Below, in pieces: positions 11,241-23,599 of a DNA stretch of 64,000 nucleotides. Under the pieces are notes generated by a model. That model did no database searches and had not been told where the DNA came from. It was given only the letters and a program-made list of their open reading frames with translations. Origin of the DNA: Eriocheir sinensis (taxonomy: Eukaryota > Arthropoda > Malacostraca > Decapoda > Varunidae); NCBI RefSeq assembly GCF_024679095.1, contig NW_026110535.1:1-64000 (forward strand), in the 5' to 3' direction. Within the stretch, counting starts at the first letter, position 1, and each line of letters begins with the position of its first letter. A program made the translations under genes and the position numbers.

Positions 11241-11765
11241 CTTGAGTGTATTGGCACGTGTGTCTGAGGGCTTGTGAGGTGCGAGTCCTTATGAGAAGTT
11301 GCTTGCGTTGTGCTCTGAAGGAGGAAGCAACGAACCCCGTCACTCAAGATGTATTTACGTCTAGTAAGTGTTTGTCTCTGTCCCCTAGGTGCTACATACG
11401 TCAATAAAACATAGAGAGAGAGAGAGAGAGATGAGAGAGAGGTCAGAGAGAGAAATGGTGTCTTGAGAGAGAGAGAGAGAGAGAGCAGGAGGAAACACAG
11501 ACAAGGGATGACTGTTCCATAGTTTACCAGCAGATGGGATAAAATAATTAATATGCTGGTTAACTCTTGCATTAGGAATTCGGACAGAATAGGGATGAGC
11601 AAGAGTATATAGTCAGAAAAAAATTGAAGCAGGGCTGTGGAAGAAGGAGGCAGGCAGTTGAGATGGACAGAAGAGCAGTCAGCATGAAAATATCGATAGA
11701 AAATAAAGATGTAACGCTGCGGCAGAACTTAAGAGGTAGAAGACTGCTAGTACGAGGAGGGGAGT
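11241..11765. other. Unannotated spacer with short (GA)n tracts
   Basis: (GA)n lies at 11412-11440 and 11467-11485. No gene is recognised. Confidence 0.5.
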
Positions 11766-12170
11766 TTTTGAGGCATTGAAGGTCACCAACTCCATCTCCG
11801 CCCCGAACAGGTGCTCGGTATGGCGCCGTTGCCAAATCTATATGCAGTCGGTTGGTGACAACTCTGCCAGACCTACGTTACGACCACCATTAGGGGATCC
11901 CCTTCAGTGCCGACCGTTGCCGACTACGAAACGACGTTGTTGCGATGGACATCCGACGTTCGTGGTTTGACATGACAGATGTCGTGGAGGGCGCCGATTG
12001 TTTTGAATATTCCCAAAATTGTCGGCGTGCGGCCTCCCGCGCCGCGGCGGCCGGTGAGATTTGGCGGAGCCGCAACGATCCCCGAAGATGTCCTGCCGGA
12101 GGATGGCGATCACCGTGGAGGGCTACATTTTCTGACGTCGGGACGAGCCAAGATCGGAAGTTGAGGAGGA
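11766..12170. other. GC-rich segment of unknown nature
   Basis: About 400 bp with much higher G+C and CpG content than its surroundings. GTCACCAAC near 11781 and GTTGGTGAC near 11852 form a 9-bp inverted repeat. No domain was recognised in the open frames on either strand. It could be a non-autonomous element or a CpG-rich regulatory segment. Confidence 0.35.
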
Positions 12171-13525
12171 GGAGGAGGAGGAGGAAAGATAACTGGAGGC
12201 GAGTAAAGCATAAAAGAAACACTGAGGGGCAGAGAGGAGCATGTATGTATAGGGACCGGTGACTTGAGGACCTTGACAAACAGAGGATGAAAAGACGTGT
12301 AGCGAGGGAGCGAGGAGATTGTACAGAAGGAAAACAGGAAGATGAATGTTCAGCCATCAGGGAGAACAGAGGAACAAGGCGGTATGGAAGGAAAACTGAA
12401 TGGAGAATGAAAGGCTTGGTGGACGGGAAGAAAGATAAAGAAGAAGTAAGGTAAAGATTCAAGGGACGGAAACACAATAAAAGGGACAGAAGAGAAGAAA
12501 ACAGAAAGCTGAAGATGACTCGGGAATCTGAAAGAACAGAAAGAAACACGGCGGTATGGAAGGAAAACTGAATAGATACTGAAGGCGGAGACGGAGAAGA
12601 AAGATAAAGAAGCAGTCTGATAAAGATTCGAGGGATGGGAAGAACTCAATGAAAGGACAGAAGAGAAGGAAAACAGAAAGATGAAGATGAAGACTCAGGA
12701 ATCAGAATGAACAGAAAGGAACAAGGCGGTATGGAGGAAAACTGAAAGGAAAATGAAGGCTTGGTAGACAGGAAGTAAAATAAAGAAATTGATGTAAGAT
12801 AAAGATTCGAGGGACGGAAAGAACATAGTAAAATGGACAGAAGAGAAGGAAAACAACACGAAGGTGAAGACTCGGGAATCAGAAAGAACGGAAACAGGAG
12901 AGTATGGAAGAAAGAGAAAAATGAAGATAGGAAGAAAGAAAAGACATGAAGTTGAGGAGAGGAGGAGGAAAGAGGAAGGTTTAGGACGAAAAGAGAACAA
13001 GAAGAAACAGAAGGAAAGATGAAGGTTTTAATACAGATAGAGGATGCAGAGAGGACAAGACAGTACGAAAAGAAAACAGGAAGTAGGATAAAGATTTGGG
13101 AAACAGAAAGAACACAACAAACAGGACGGACGGAAAACAGGAAGGGAAAAGGAAGGCGTGGGATGAAAATAACGGAGAAGGAAGAAAAAAGGAATGAAGA
13201 CGAAAAAAAGAAGAAAAAAGAGAAGGAACATAAAGGAACAGAAAAAAAAAAAGGTAAAGGTTTAAGAGACGAGAACAAGAGGCAAAGCAAGACACTACTG
13301 AAGGAGAAACAGAGAGATGGACGAAGAAGATCTGGAAGGTGAAAAAAAGAAAGAGCAAAACAGCATGGAAGGAAAACAAAAAAAAGGAAGATTAAGATTT
13401 GGGAAAAAAAAAGAACGAACAGTGTCGAAAAGAATGAAGATAAAAAGACGAAAAGAACAACAAAAAACAAGAATAAAACCAAAACAAAGAGAACATAGAA
13501 AAGGTGATAAAGAAAATAAAGAGAA

Positions 13526-13562
<37 letters not shown>

Positions 13563-13600
13563 GAGAGAGAGAGAGAGAGAAATAATAAATAAAAACTTGG
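12171..13600. repeat. ~174-bp purine-rich satellite, degenerating to the right
   Basis: The clearest units begin with GGCGGTATGG or its variant near 12376, 12548, 12723 and 12896 (spacings about 172, 175, 173 bp). Each contains GATAAAGATTCRAGGGA, GGACAGAAGAGAAGGAAAAC and GACTCGGGAATCAGAA. Because 174 is 58 codons, minus-strand frames rich in Phe/Leu/Ser stay open for hundreds of codons (for example 12646-13482), but they show no domain. A (GA)n tract at 13530-13582 closes the array. Confidence 0.85.
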
Positions 13601-13800
13601 AGGAAAGGAAAAATGGAAGCTAAATATATCTGGCTCTCTCCTGCTTCCTCCTTTATTTTGTTAATTGATTCTTCCTTCTCACATGTATACCTTTCTTCCT
13701 TCCTTCCTAACTTAATCTAACCTACGATGACTCCTCAACTAACTCCTACCCTGACCTGACTTGACCTAACATAATCCTAATCAAGGAAGAGGAGAGGAGG
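13600..13800. other. Spacer with a short dispersed repeat
   Basis: GAAGCTAAATATATCTG followed by a pyrimidine-rich stretch and TTTATTTTGTTAA recurs near 15690-15750. Confidence 0.45.
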
Positions 13801-13804
13801 AAGA

Positions 13805-14880
13805 AGGAGAGGAACACAAAGAAACACAATGGAAGAACAAACAACAGCAGACCTGCTGGTCCTTACAAGGCTGTTTGTGACAAGCTACACTAACTATCTA
13901 ATCAAAGGTGGAAGATGAAGGACAGCAAAGGCGAAGGCTCCTCCCCACCCCTCCATCCCTCCAGCCAAAGCTGGCAGGAAAGGAAAAAGAACCATGCAGC
14001 ATGGAAAAACTGCATGGAAATTATGTAGGAAAGAGGAAAGAACTACCATTACTGCTACCACTAACCGGGCGATAAAAGCGGACAAGGACACCAGTATTCG
14101 AAAGAACTTAACGTTATTACGACAGTGAGTAATATCTTAGTTGCTGGTTGGATTCAAAATACTTGTCTAATCTATTCTTGAAGGACGTAACTGTTCTACT
14201 ATCAACGACATCACAGAGTAGAGAGTTCCAAACATTAACAACTCGACTGAAGAAGAAGTGTTTAGCTTCGTGCGACGAGAATCTTTTACCACTTATCTTC
14301 AAATTGTGATTTCTTCTTGTTCTATTTGATCGATCAATTGTAAAGTAATCTTCCGCATTAATATCACTGAATCCTTTAAACATTTTAAACACTTCTATGA
14401 GATCGCCTCGCATTCTTCGTTTTGACAGGCTGAATAAATTTACTTCTTTAAGCCTTTGTTCATGTGATAAATTTCTCAACCTAGGAATAATATTTGTTAC
14501 TCTTCGATGAACCCGTTCCAGTTTTTCTATATCTTTTCTGTAATAGGGAGACCAAAACTGTACAGAGTACTCTAGATGGGGTCGAACCAACGAATTATAC
14601 ATTTTAATATTACTTTTTCCGATTTATTATTAAAAGACTCATTCCGGTGAAGCCATCAATTTGTTACGGTTTTAACTACCTCTGAACAATGCTGACCGGG
14701 CTTTTAAATCATGATATAGTGATTCCAAAGATCTTCTTTACTTACTGCAAGTTGTTGGCCATTCATTACGTACCAGACACTGATTATTATTTTCCGATGT
14801 ACAACCTTTACATTTATCAACTTTAAATTTCATTTGCCGTGATTGTTAGCGATGCCAGAATCGATCTAGAATCTGATTGA
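13805..14880 (-). pseudogene. LINE ORF2 C-terminal part plus 3' UTR (family 2, copy 1)
   Basis: Reading leftwards from 14602, a 161-codon open frame carries the end of the reverse transcriptase (YNSLVRPHLEYSVQFWSPYY) and the post-RT tail (RVHRRVTNIIPRLRNLSHEQ, HFFFSRVVNVWNSLLCDVVD). From 14600 to about 14880 upstream RT codons are present but frameshifted. The roughly 290-bp 3' UTR (13826-14110) is nearly identical to that of the longer copy at 26190-26490. The RT active-site motif lies upstream and is lost, so this copy is dead. Clade: CR1/L2/Jockey-like, not resolved further by eye. Confidence 0.85.
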
Positions 14881-15180
14881 AAACTTCTTCGATGAGGAGG
14901 AGGAGGAGGAGGAGCTGGAGGAGGAGGAATCGATAAAAGGTTAGGGGGCAGGAACGGGTTACGCAAAATACTAAGATGAGTTGCCTGAGGATAGGAGGCT
15001 GAGGATAAGCTATGAATGGTGAACCAGGTACCCCCCCTCCCACCACCACCCCCTCAAACCCGCAGACTAAGGACTCTCACTGTCTCTCTCCTCTACTCAC
15101 TTCTTTTTATGTAGTGATATAAGTTTCTTTCTTCCCTTCCCTCCGATATTTGGCGTCACTCAATCTGCCGCAGGCAGTGC
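14880..15180. other. Spacer, short (GGA)n and poly-C
   Basis: A (GGA)n tract at 14894-14928 and CCCCCCCTCCCACCACCACC at about 15031. Nothing else is recognised. Confidence 0.5.
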
Positions 15181-15189
15181 AAAGTTGTT

Positions 15190-15620
15190 GTTATTTATTT
15201 ACATCAAAGGAAACAGTTCATTGGCAAAAAAAAAAAAAAAAACATAATGGAAGAGAAAAATAAAGCCCGCTAATCCTGCCTGGTTGCACCTGGTTTACCT
15301 CTCTATGGGTGTGCAAGGTAAGGAAGGGGTTCACAGTCGTCACGTTCAGCATAAAATTTAGGATATTGGACTAAAGTCCCTGAGTGTTGCTCCTGAATAT
15401 TCGACAGGACCAAACTTGGATATTATTATCTTCCTAGTTTCTCGTAATTCTATTTATTTATTTACTTTTTTATTATTATTCTTTTTTTACTGGAAAGGAA
15501 GCGGCTCAAAGAACAACAACAAAAACAACAAAAATGTAGGAAAAAAAACGCTAATCACGCTCCTACTAAAAAATATAAAGTAAAAAGAAGATGCAAAAAA
15601 GAGAGGCTACTGCTTCCTCT
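15190..15620. repeat. Dispersed A-rich repeat, two partial copies
   Basis: TTTACATCAAAGGAAACAG with a poly-A run and GCCCGCTAATC (15200-15275), and TTTTTTACTGGAAAGGAAGC with AACGCTAATCACGCTCCT (15480-15575), resemble each other and 17725-17795 (ACAGTATAGGAAACACCTC, poly-A, TCACTGCTCCTA). The poly-A suggests retrotransposed sequence. Confidence 0.5.
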
Positions 15621-15784
15621 ACGCTATTACTGAGAAGCTAACTTTATCCTGTGTCCCCAAAATTAATCCACGGGATCACTCGACGGAAGAAGCTAAATAT
15701 ATCTGACTTTTCTGGTTTTCTCGCTTTATTTTGTTAAACTGCTTCTTCTATGCTTCTCTATGCTTTGGTTTTATCCTGTGTCCC

Positions 15785-17205
15785 TGAATAGGTGATCCCA
15801 AACATTCAACAAGTTACTTAGGATATTAGGCTAATGTACTTGATGTTGATCCCGAACATTGAACACGATACTTAGGATACTAGACCTATGTACCCGAGTG
15901 TTGATCCCAAACATTGAACACGATACTTAAGATACTAGACCTATGTTCCCAGTGTTGATCCAAACATTGAACACGATACTTAAGATAATAGACCTATGTT
16001 CCCGAGTGTTGATCCCAAACATTGAATTTTGATACTTAAAGATATTAGACCTATGTACCTGAGTGTTGATCCCAAACATTGAACGTGCGATACTTAAGAT
16101 ACTGAACCTATGTACCCAGTGTTGATCCCAAACATTAGTTGAACACGATACTTAAGATATTAGGATAATGTTCCCAGTGTTGATCCCCAAACATTGAATA
16201 CGATACTTAAGATATTGGCCAATGTTTGAGTGTTGATCAACGTTCCATATTATCGTACTCAACCTTATGTTTGTGATTTCCGACCCCAAAGCACCTCCTC
16301 ATTGTGCTACTTATAAGTTATCGTTAAAGTGGTTAATTGTTGGTGTTTTGGTGGTAGCCATGGCTTCAAATGAGTAAATACGGGGCTCTGAGTACGATTA
16401 TCTGGCAACAGTGTTGTGTTGATCCCAAACATTGAACACGATACTTAAGATGACAAATGTTCCCAGTGTTGATCGGAACATTGAACACGATACTTAAGAT
16501 GTTAAAACAATGTTCCCGGAGTATTGATCGAACATTGAACTTTGATACTTCAGGATATTAGGCTAATGTGTTTCCAGTGTTGATCCCGAACATTGAACAC
16601 GATGCTTAAGATATTAGGCTAATGTATTTGTCGAACATTGAACACGGTACTTGGGATATTAGACAAATGTTCCCAGTGTTTGATCCCAGGTGTTAAGACG
16701 ATGCTTAGGATATTAAAGAGTAATGTTCCGGTGTTGATCTGAACATTGAACACGATACTAAGGATATTAGGCTGATGATGTTCCCGAGTGTTGATCCCGA
16801 ACGCTGAACACGATACTTAAGATATTAATTAATGTTCCCAAGTGTTCATCGAACATTGAACACGATATGGATATTGAAGCTAATGTTTCCCGAAGTGTTG
16901 ATCCCGAACATTGAACACGATAATTAAGATATAAGGCAAATGTTCGATGTTGATTGACATTGAACACGATACTTGGGATATTGAGCTAATGTTCCCGGTG
17001 TTGATCTGAACATTTGAATTTGATACTTAGAATATTGGGCTAATGTACCCGAGGAGGATTGATCGAACATTGAACACGATAGCAAGATATTAGGCTAATG
17101 TTTGAACATTGAACACGATACTTAAGATATTGATAATGCTTGAGTGTTGATCGATCATTCAGCACGATACTTAAGATGTTATTGTGTTCCCAGTGATCCC
17201 AGTTT
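15785..17205. repeat. ~57-bp satellite array, about 22-25 units
   Basis: The unit includes TGTTGATCCCAAACATTGAA, CACGATACTTAAGATATTAG and CTAATGTTCCCGAG. Units are fairly regular from 15850 to 16200. A unique stretch interrupts them at about 16240-16400 and they resume, with many small deletions, to 17200. No coding. Confidence 0.95.
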
Positions 17206-17890
17206 CTTGCGACCTCCATCTCTCCTCTTCTCTCCTCCTCATACCTCAGTCTGAAATCAGTTTTACAAATCGACAGCCGTTCGGGTTCGCAATCGCAACA
17301 ACACGACTCTAATTAAGTCCTCGTAGCTATATGTCTCTCGCGGCGACTTGTGTTCCTTAATACTCCCGCTCGTACACAATACTGAGAGCACCAGCCCACG
17401 GCACTGAATCAGTCAGCCCCAAAGACTCTGCCAGCGAAAACAACAAATAGCATTGAAAACCCCATACGTCTGGGGAAGGACTGTCGCGGCGGGGCGACGT
17501 CGTGTTCCGCAATATGGTGAATGCACCAGCAGTGAAAACAACGTCTGGGGCGGCCAGAGTGCATCCAGGCGTCAGGGGAGATGCACAAACAGACACATAC
17601 CACGGACGAACAGAAAGACATGCATTATATAATTTTCTATTAATAGTATGTAGCATGGCGTCCCCTAATATATAAATCAGATATCATGAATGGACAAAGA
17701 AAATACACATAAAGGCTAGGCACTTTTTTTTACAGTATAGGAAACACCTCAGGGCAAAAAAAAAAAAAAACGAAAATCACTGCTCCTATAAATACAGACA
17801 GACATACAGACGCACTGAAGCACTTTAAATATCGCTCGCTTTAACATAACAGACTTAGCTCCGTAATACATGACCCCAGTGTTGATATAA
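17206..17890. other. Unannotated spacer
   Basis: No domain is recognised in the open frames at 17357-17656. A poly-A-containing dispersed repeat fragment lies at 17725-17795. Confidence 0.4.
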
Positions 17891-17983
17891 GTTAGTCATG
17901 ATGCACTACATACATACAAACTTATACATACGATTCATACATATACATGCATATAAACGTAAGACAAAAAGTGATGACATACG

Positions 17984-18022
17984 TATAGCTGCGCATGGCC
18001 TCCGTACTTATCTCCAAATCGC
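17984..18022 (-). mobile_element. SINE family beta tail fragment
   Basis: TAGCTGCGCATGGCCTCCGT followed by ACTTATCTCC is the inverse of the tail seen at 19675-19705 and, in plus orientation, at 40543-40570 (GAGCACCAATGCCACGCA). Confidence 0.5.
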
Positions 18023-18195
18023 ATATACATATACATACATAATACATACAATATACACACACATTCCACATACCAATATTTATGTCTTTTCTTGCTGCTA
18101 ACATTAAGCTTCAATAATGTACACACGTACAGTACGGTATATCTACGTTTGTCGTGCTGCTCTACAACGTGGGGTCGCCAACCACCACCTAACAA

Positions 18196-18412
18196 GCCAA
18201 GAACAAGAACAAGAACAAGAAGAAGTAGAAGAAGAAGAAAAAGAAGAAGAAAAAAAGAAAAAGAAAAAGAAGAAGAAGAAGAAAGAAAATGAAGAAGAAG
18301 AAGAAGAAGAAGAAGAAGAAAAAGAAAAAGAGAAGAAAGAAGAATAAGAAGAAGAAAAAAAAGGAAGGAGAAAAAAAGAAGAAGAAGAAAGAAGAAAAGA
18401 AGAAGAGAACAA
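18196..18412. repeat. (GAA)n microsatellite, imperfect
   Basis: AAG/AGAA repeats with frequent A insertions over about 215 bp. Open frames are Lys/Glu or Ser/Phe homopolymers. Confidence 0.95.
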
Positions 18413-18709
18413 ACCAGACTTGAGAAACTAAAAACAGCCTAGAAACTAACATCAATAAACACAGGGCGTGTATTTGCCTCTGCTTCAACACCAAAACAGG
18501 CAAGTTCCGTCTAACCCAACACAGGTGCTACGTCTCCTGTCTGGGGCGAGGAACAAGCGCTGCAGACACGAACAGACCTCATAGAGACACTTCAGGCGGG
18601 CAAAAAGCACCTCCGTAAAATAAAACGTCAAAATTGCCACCACAGAATAAGCTGCGCCACTGTACATGCTTGGGCTGAAACAGGAAGGACGCACTAACAA
18701 CACGTGTAG

Positions 18710-19330
18710 GGGACATGAAACAAATACCAACACACGGAAGAAAGAACCTGACGCATTGGCTGATAGGTCTTCTAATTAGTATGTACAGGACAGGTAAAGA
18801 GGGTCACGTGACATACTACTACTTGCCAGGTGGAGGTCGTGATCATAACAAGTCTGGGAACGGCAAAACCAAATACCAATACATGAGAGAAAGACCTCTA
18901 CGCATCCCCCTCGGGGAGGTGTTCTGATCGAAGTATGCACAGGACAGGTGGAGAGAGAGAGGGAGGTGCGTCACGTGACAAAGAAGGAAGAGGCGAGTAA
19001 TCATGACAAATCTGGGAACTGTAACAAGAGTACCAACACATGAGAAAGAACTTGACGCCTTCCCGGTAAGTTTTAATGACAGAGTTAAATATGCACTGGA
19101 CAGGTGGGGGAGAAGGAGGTGCGTCCACGTGACAACGAAAAGGTGGGAAGGCAGTAATCATGCCAGGCACGTCTGGAACTGCTTAACAAGTACCAACTTA
19201 CATGAGAAAGAACTTGACGCATCCCTCGGTAGGTCTTCCCACGATTGAGTGTTTACTGGGACAGGTAGGGGGTGACGTGACAAACAACTATTCAACAGGT
19301 GTGGGCGGTAATCACGTTGCTAAACACAGA
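18710..19330. repeat. ~155-bp satellite with a conserved CACGTG-type palindrome
   Basis: Four units, with TACCAACAC or a variant at 18725, 18873, 19031 and 19191 (spacings 148, 158, 160). Each holds AGAAAGAACTTGACGC or a variant, GGACAGGTRG and a GTCACGTGAC-type palindrome (about 18808, 18970, 19121, and GTGACGTGAC at 19271). No coding. Confidence 0.85.
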
Positions 19331-19370
19331 GTTAACGATGAGCCCGTAGCCACCTCCACCACCCATCCAT

Positions 19371-19395
19371 CCACACACACACACACACACAAGCT

Positions 19396-19443
<48 letters not shown>
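19371..19443. repeat. (CA)n microsatellite
   Basis: Two CA tracts separated by AAGCTTAT. Confidence 0.97.
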
Positions 19444-19446
<3 letters not shown>

Positions 19447-19660
19447 CAGGACAGGGAACAAGACGAAAGGTTTGGACAATTTTCTGAAGCGTACACAAAA
19501 CATTTGCGAAAATAAGGAAGTAGTTTTGTGAAAGAAAATTTACATATATATAATGAGATAGATATTTGAGAATAGTGGAGATACTGAAAAATACAAAGAA
19601 CTAGTTTTGCCTGTGAAAGAGGAGAGTTGGATTAGAAAGAAAGACAAAGATCAGTTAAAG
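19444..19660. other. Unannotated spacer
   Basis: A-rich; nothing recognisable. Confidence 0.4.
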
Positions 19661-19925
19661 CTGAGGCATATACACTGTAGCTGCGTGGCCTCGGTGCTCA
19701 TCTCCCGTCACATTAACCCATTACCGATGACATAGGATCAGTATGACATCAGGGTTACCACAGTTTACCTTCCCCCGGCTTCCCAGAGTGCCCATTTATC
19801 ACCCAATGCCCGAAAGGAAGTATGGACTGCTGGGTGACCTGTACATCGACTGCCCAGGGCGGATTCAAATCCAAGCCCATGATTCCCTAACTACCCACGC
19901 AGAACCACTGCGCAAGGACTAAAAG
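19660..19925 (-). mobile_element. tRNA-derived SINE, family beta, copy 1
   Basis: On the minus strand TTGCGCAGTGGTTCTGCG (A-box-like) is followed by GGATTTGAATCC (B-box-like). The body ends with GAGATGAGCACCGAGGCCAC and GCAGCTACAG, shared with the plus-strand copy at 40445-40600. Confidence 0.7.
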
Positions 19926-20983
19926 GAATATCGTGATCATTTTTATCCGGGTGCTGTTGAAAAACTATACCTGCGGACACCTTCATCTGATCTGGGGCCC
20001 AAAGCTGCCGAGATGACTTAACCCGCCACAAGTATGCATGTGAGGGAGGAAGGAGGCAGGGGGCAGAGGTCATGGAGAACCCGGGCTGGGAGTGCAGAGC
20101 GTTGGCCGACATCCAGAGGCTTGAAGTTGCATGAGTCTCCTCCCTGCCCTCTCTGGCAAACCCTCATACGTGGCCCCTCATGACCCAGGAGCACTCGGTG
20201 GAGTGGCCAAAGACCAGGTGTTTCCAGCAACAGCCAGGAAGAAGGAAAAACTCAGATGAAGACGAAGAAGAAGAAAGAAGTAGAACAACAATAACAACAA
20301 CAATATCAACAACCTATGAACAAGAAAAACAAAACAAAAAGAACAAGAAAGAAGAAAGAAAAAGAAAAGAAGACGAAGAGAAGAAAAGGAACGAGGAGGG
20401 GAGGACAGAAGACGACAACGCGACGAGGAGAAAAATAAAGACAAAATAACAATAAAAGAAAAAAAGAAAGAACGAAAAGAAAAAAGCATTACTAACAAAA
20501 TCACATTAGCAAAATTAACTAATTGAAATAGCCCCCCCATCCCCCCCCAAGCACACACCTACACGGTGCCACACACAATTCTTGATCCACATTTATTTAC
20601 TCTTACCCCGCCACTGCGAAAACATCACATAAACAGTGAGGCGGTTTCTCCTGTAGTCATGCGGCCTTTCCGATAACCCCACGTCAGGCCCTCACGACCC
20701 GAGAGACTGCGCCGGCTGGACTCCTTTGACAAGTTCCTCGAAAACTCCAGCGGGGGAAATAATTACTGTGTTGCAGGACCCACAGAAACAGGGATATGCG
20801 AGGTCTTTCTCTTGCTGCGATATCTGACTACGATGCCGGACGTCTTCCTGAATGAACAGATGAATGGGCCGATGGATAGACATAGATAGATAGATGAGTA
20901 AATGGGGTACATATCCCTGCCTTATGAACATGGACTACTCTCTCTGGCATATAAAATAGATGTATGTATGTGTGTGTGGAGAG
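19926..20983. other. Unannotated spacer with an A/G-rich part
   Basis: 20230-20480 is AAG/AAC-rich low complexity. The rest has no recognisable domain or repeat. A short (GATA)n-like stretch lies at 20881-20895. Confidence 0.4.
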
Positions 20984-21006
20984 AGACACACACACACACA
21001 CACACA

Positions 21007-21259
21007 CTGCCATAGCTCAGTGGTTAGAAGCGCTGCGCTGCCAGGCTTAACGGCCTGATAGGCGGCAGTTCAGTACTCAGGCAGATCTTTCCGCTGGCAA
21101 GGAGTGGTTACTGTCTCCCCCCTTGAGCAAGGGGGATGGGGTGTGGTGTGTGGTCTAACCAGTACCCAAGTCGACTAGTAAACGATCTTCCACTCAAAAT
21201 CAGGAGAATTACTTGCTGGCGGTGGTTCAACACGTGATAAGGTCGTGGGAGTGGTGAAT

Positions 21260-21262
<3 letters not shown>
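21007..21262 (+). mobile_element. tRNA-derived SINE, family gamma, bracketed by (CA)n
   Basis: The head CATAGCTCAGTGGTTAGAAG (A-box-like) is followed 45 bp later by GGCAGTTCAGTACTC (B-box-like). The element is preceded by (CA)n at 20985-21006 and followed by (CA)n at 21263-21325, so it looks inserted in, or tailed by, a CA repeat. Confidence 0.75.
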
Positions 21263-21326
<64 letters not shown>

Positions 21327-21369
21327 CGTCAGTGGCTCGCTGTTTTTTTTTTTTTTTTTTTTTTTTTTT
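21263..21369. repeat. (CA)n then poly-T
   Basis: (CA)n at 21263-21325 and a run of 28 T at about 21342-21369. Confidence 0.97.
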
Positions 21370-23077
21370 ACGTGTACGCCTATGGCGCCAGTAGGGCTTT
21401 TCTTGAGGCCCTGGGTGGTAATTCAGCCCCAAGCCAATCATCTTTGAGCAAGTGTTTATAGCTTGCTAAATAAATGTGCCCCCATAAAACAGACAGCTGG
21501 GCTAATCAGCAAGTTCAAGAGCTTAATTTAATTACTCGCAGCGGGCGTGCCGGTGCAACGAGGGCAGGGAGTGATAAAAGTGACACCCATCACGAGATGT
21601 GCCGCACCACCAGGCGAGACTCGGGACGCATTGGCTGGTATTCTTGACGCTTCTCTTACGTAAATCATTTCCCTAAAGGCCTAAAAAGGTTAAACGTCCC
21701 CATGGTGTTTGTTAACGTTTATTGCTGAAGAAGAGTCAATCTGCCACCAGGCTCGACAAACTACCCATGGAAATGCCACAACTCTTACGAAAGCCTAATG
21801 GGTGCTTGGGCTCCGGAGGGTTTATGCTTACGTAGCTTCCCGCCGTGAGTAGGTGGGATCTTGTATATTGATCCTGTTTATATACGTACACATGACGGAT
21901 TATCTAACAACAGTTCCCCTAAACATTACAGGCGATTTCTGCTTCCACCCCACCCCACCCCACGACACACGAACACACCTCTTTCTCAAGAGTATTTGGT
22001 ATGCAGGGTGAAAACAAAAGATTAAACACAACCATAGTTTCACAAATAAAAATGCTTTAATATTATTTCTTTATTAGTATTAGTTGTTCTGCAGCATGGA
22101 AGGTGGTATATCAAGTTATAAAGTTCATTCTTTTCATATTTATCATGGAAGGGATGGATGCGTTTATATTTTTTAACAGTAAGGAAACAGCAGGTAAAAA
22201 AATATCGATGAGGAGGAGGAGGAAGGAAGAAGGAAGAGAAAGGAAGAGAAAAGGAGGAAGAAAGAAAGAGAAAGAGGAAGATGAGGAGGAGGAGAAAGAG
22301 AAACAGGAGTAAATTGAAGGAGAAGGAAGATGAAACGAAGACAGAGCAGAGAAAAGGAGGAAGAGAACTGCCTCTATAAAAAAAAAAAGAAGCTTATAAG
22401 AGTGGCCAAAGAGGGACATCGCGTAATCTCCCTCAGCCTTCTCCTCTCTTGGCCTTGATGAAGTGACAGATTTTGTGTTCCAGATTTCGTAAAAACAAAA
22501 GATTATCAATCATTTTAGGTTCCAACCATCACTTAGCTAGTTCACTTAGTAGTTGTAGAAGTGGTTGGTGGACTTCTAGGTAGTCTGTTAGTGTCTTTAG
22601 ATTGCGTGTCACTTTACTCGCGTGTTTAGCGGTGGGTGTGTTTTCTGTGTCCTGTTTGTTACTTAATTACTGCTAATGCCACCCTGCCGCCCCCACCTGC
22701 GCCTGTTTTCCTCACCGCCTGCCAGACCTTTCCAGCGCCCCCAGGTGTGTAATACCGCCCACTTTGGGGACCACTTAACTAATAGATCTCTTAAAGGCCT
22801 ACGATCCTATTTGAAGAGTTACTGAGCACACTTTTTCTTTGACGTCACAAATCACGATACAAGCAACTCTCTCTCTCTCTCCCTCTCTCTACACACACCC
22901 CACACACCTGCACCAGCACCCACACCAGCACCCACACCCACACACATAAAACACCCCGCGCACAATATGGACGCGGGCGGCAACAAACTCGACCTTGTTG
23001 GCTTTGTGTTTGTTGAATAAATGTAAGCCAATTCTATAAGCCGCTTTGGTGCAAGGATTTATTATACGTCCCGCCAT

Positions 23078-23078
<1 letters not shown>
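21370..23078. other. Unannotated spacer
   Basis: 21730-21800 contains a fragment of the MITE family (CCATGGAAATGCC, TCTTACGAAAGCCT). 22210-22350 is (GGA/GAA)-rich. 22868-22895 is a short (CT)n. No gene is recognised. Confidence 0.45.

Positions 23079-23126
<48 letters not shown>
23079..23126. repeat. (CA)n microsatellite
   Basis: A CA tract of about 48 bp. Confidence 0.97.
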
Positions 23127-23127
<1 letters not shown>

Positions 23128-23238
23128 ATATCTCTCCCCCACACCATCTCTCCCACACAAACAAACAAACACACATACATTTACATATATAAGCCTTTGT
23201 TGTATTGGCAAAACCTACGACGCCTGATTTCTCCATAT

Positions 23239-23351
<113 letters not shown>

Positions 23352-23599
23352 AAATCCTCCTATAGTGAAGTGCATTAACTCTAGTGTCTTCCTGAGCAGT
23401 GAGGTAACCCGAGCAAGCCATAACTAACAGTGTCACCAACTATTATATCAGTGCGGAAAACAGCCAGCACTGAACTCATAAAGAAAACACGCTTGGCTTT
23501 GTCTCACGGCGTCTAGAGAGGGGAGAGAGAGAAAGAGGGAGAGAGAGGTCCATTATTTTTCCTCCTATTCCTTCCTACTCCTATTGCTCGTATTATTCC

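Noticed and set aside
12646..13482. 278-codon minus-strand Phe/Leu/Ser-rich frame resembling a membrane protein
   Set aside because: Arises from a purine-rich satellite on the other strand; hydrophobicity is compositional.
21007..21085. Possible tRNA gene
   Set aside because: B box is degenerate and stems do not pair convincingly; better explained as a SINE head.
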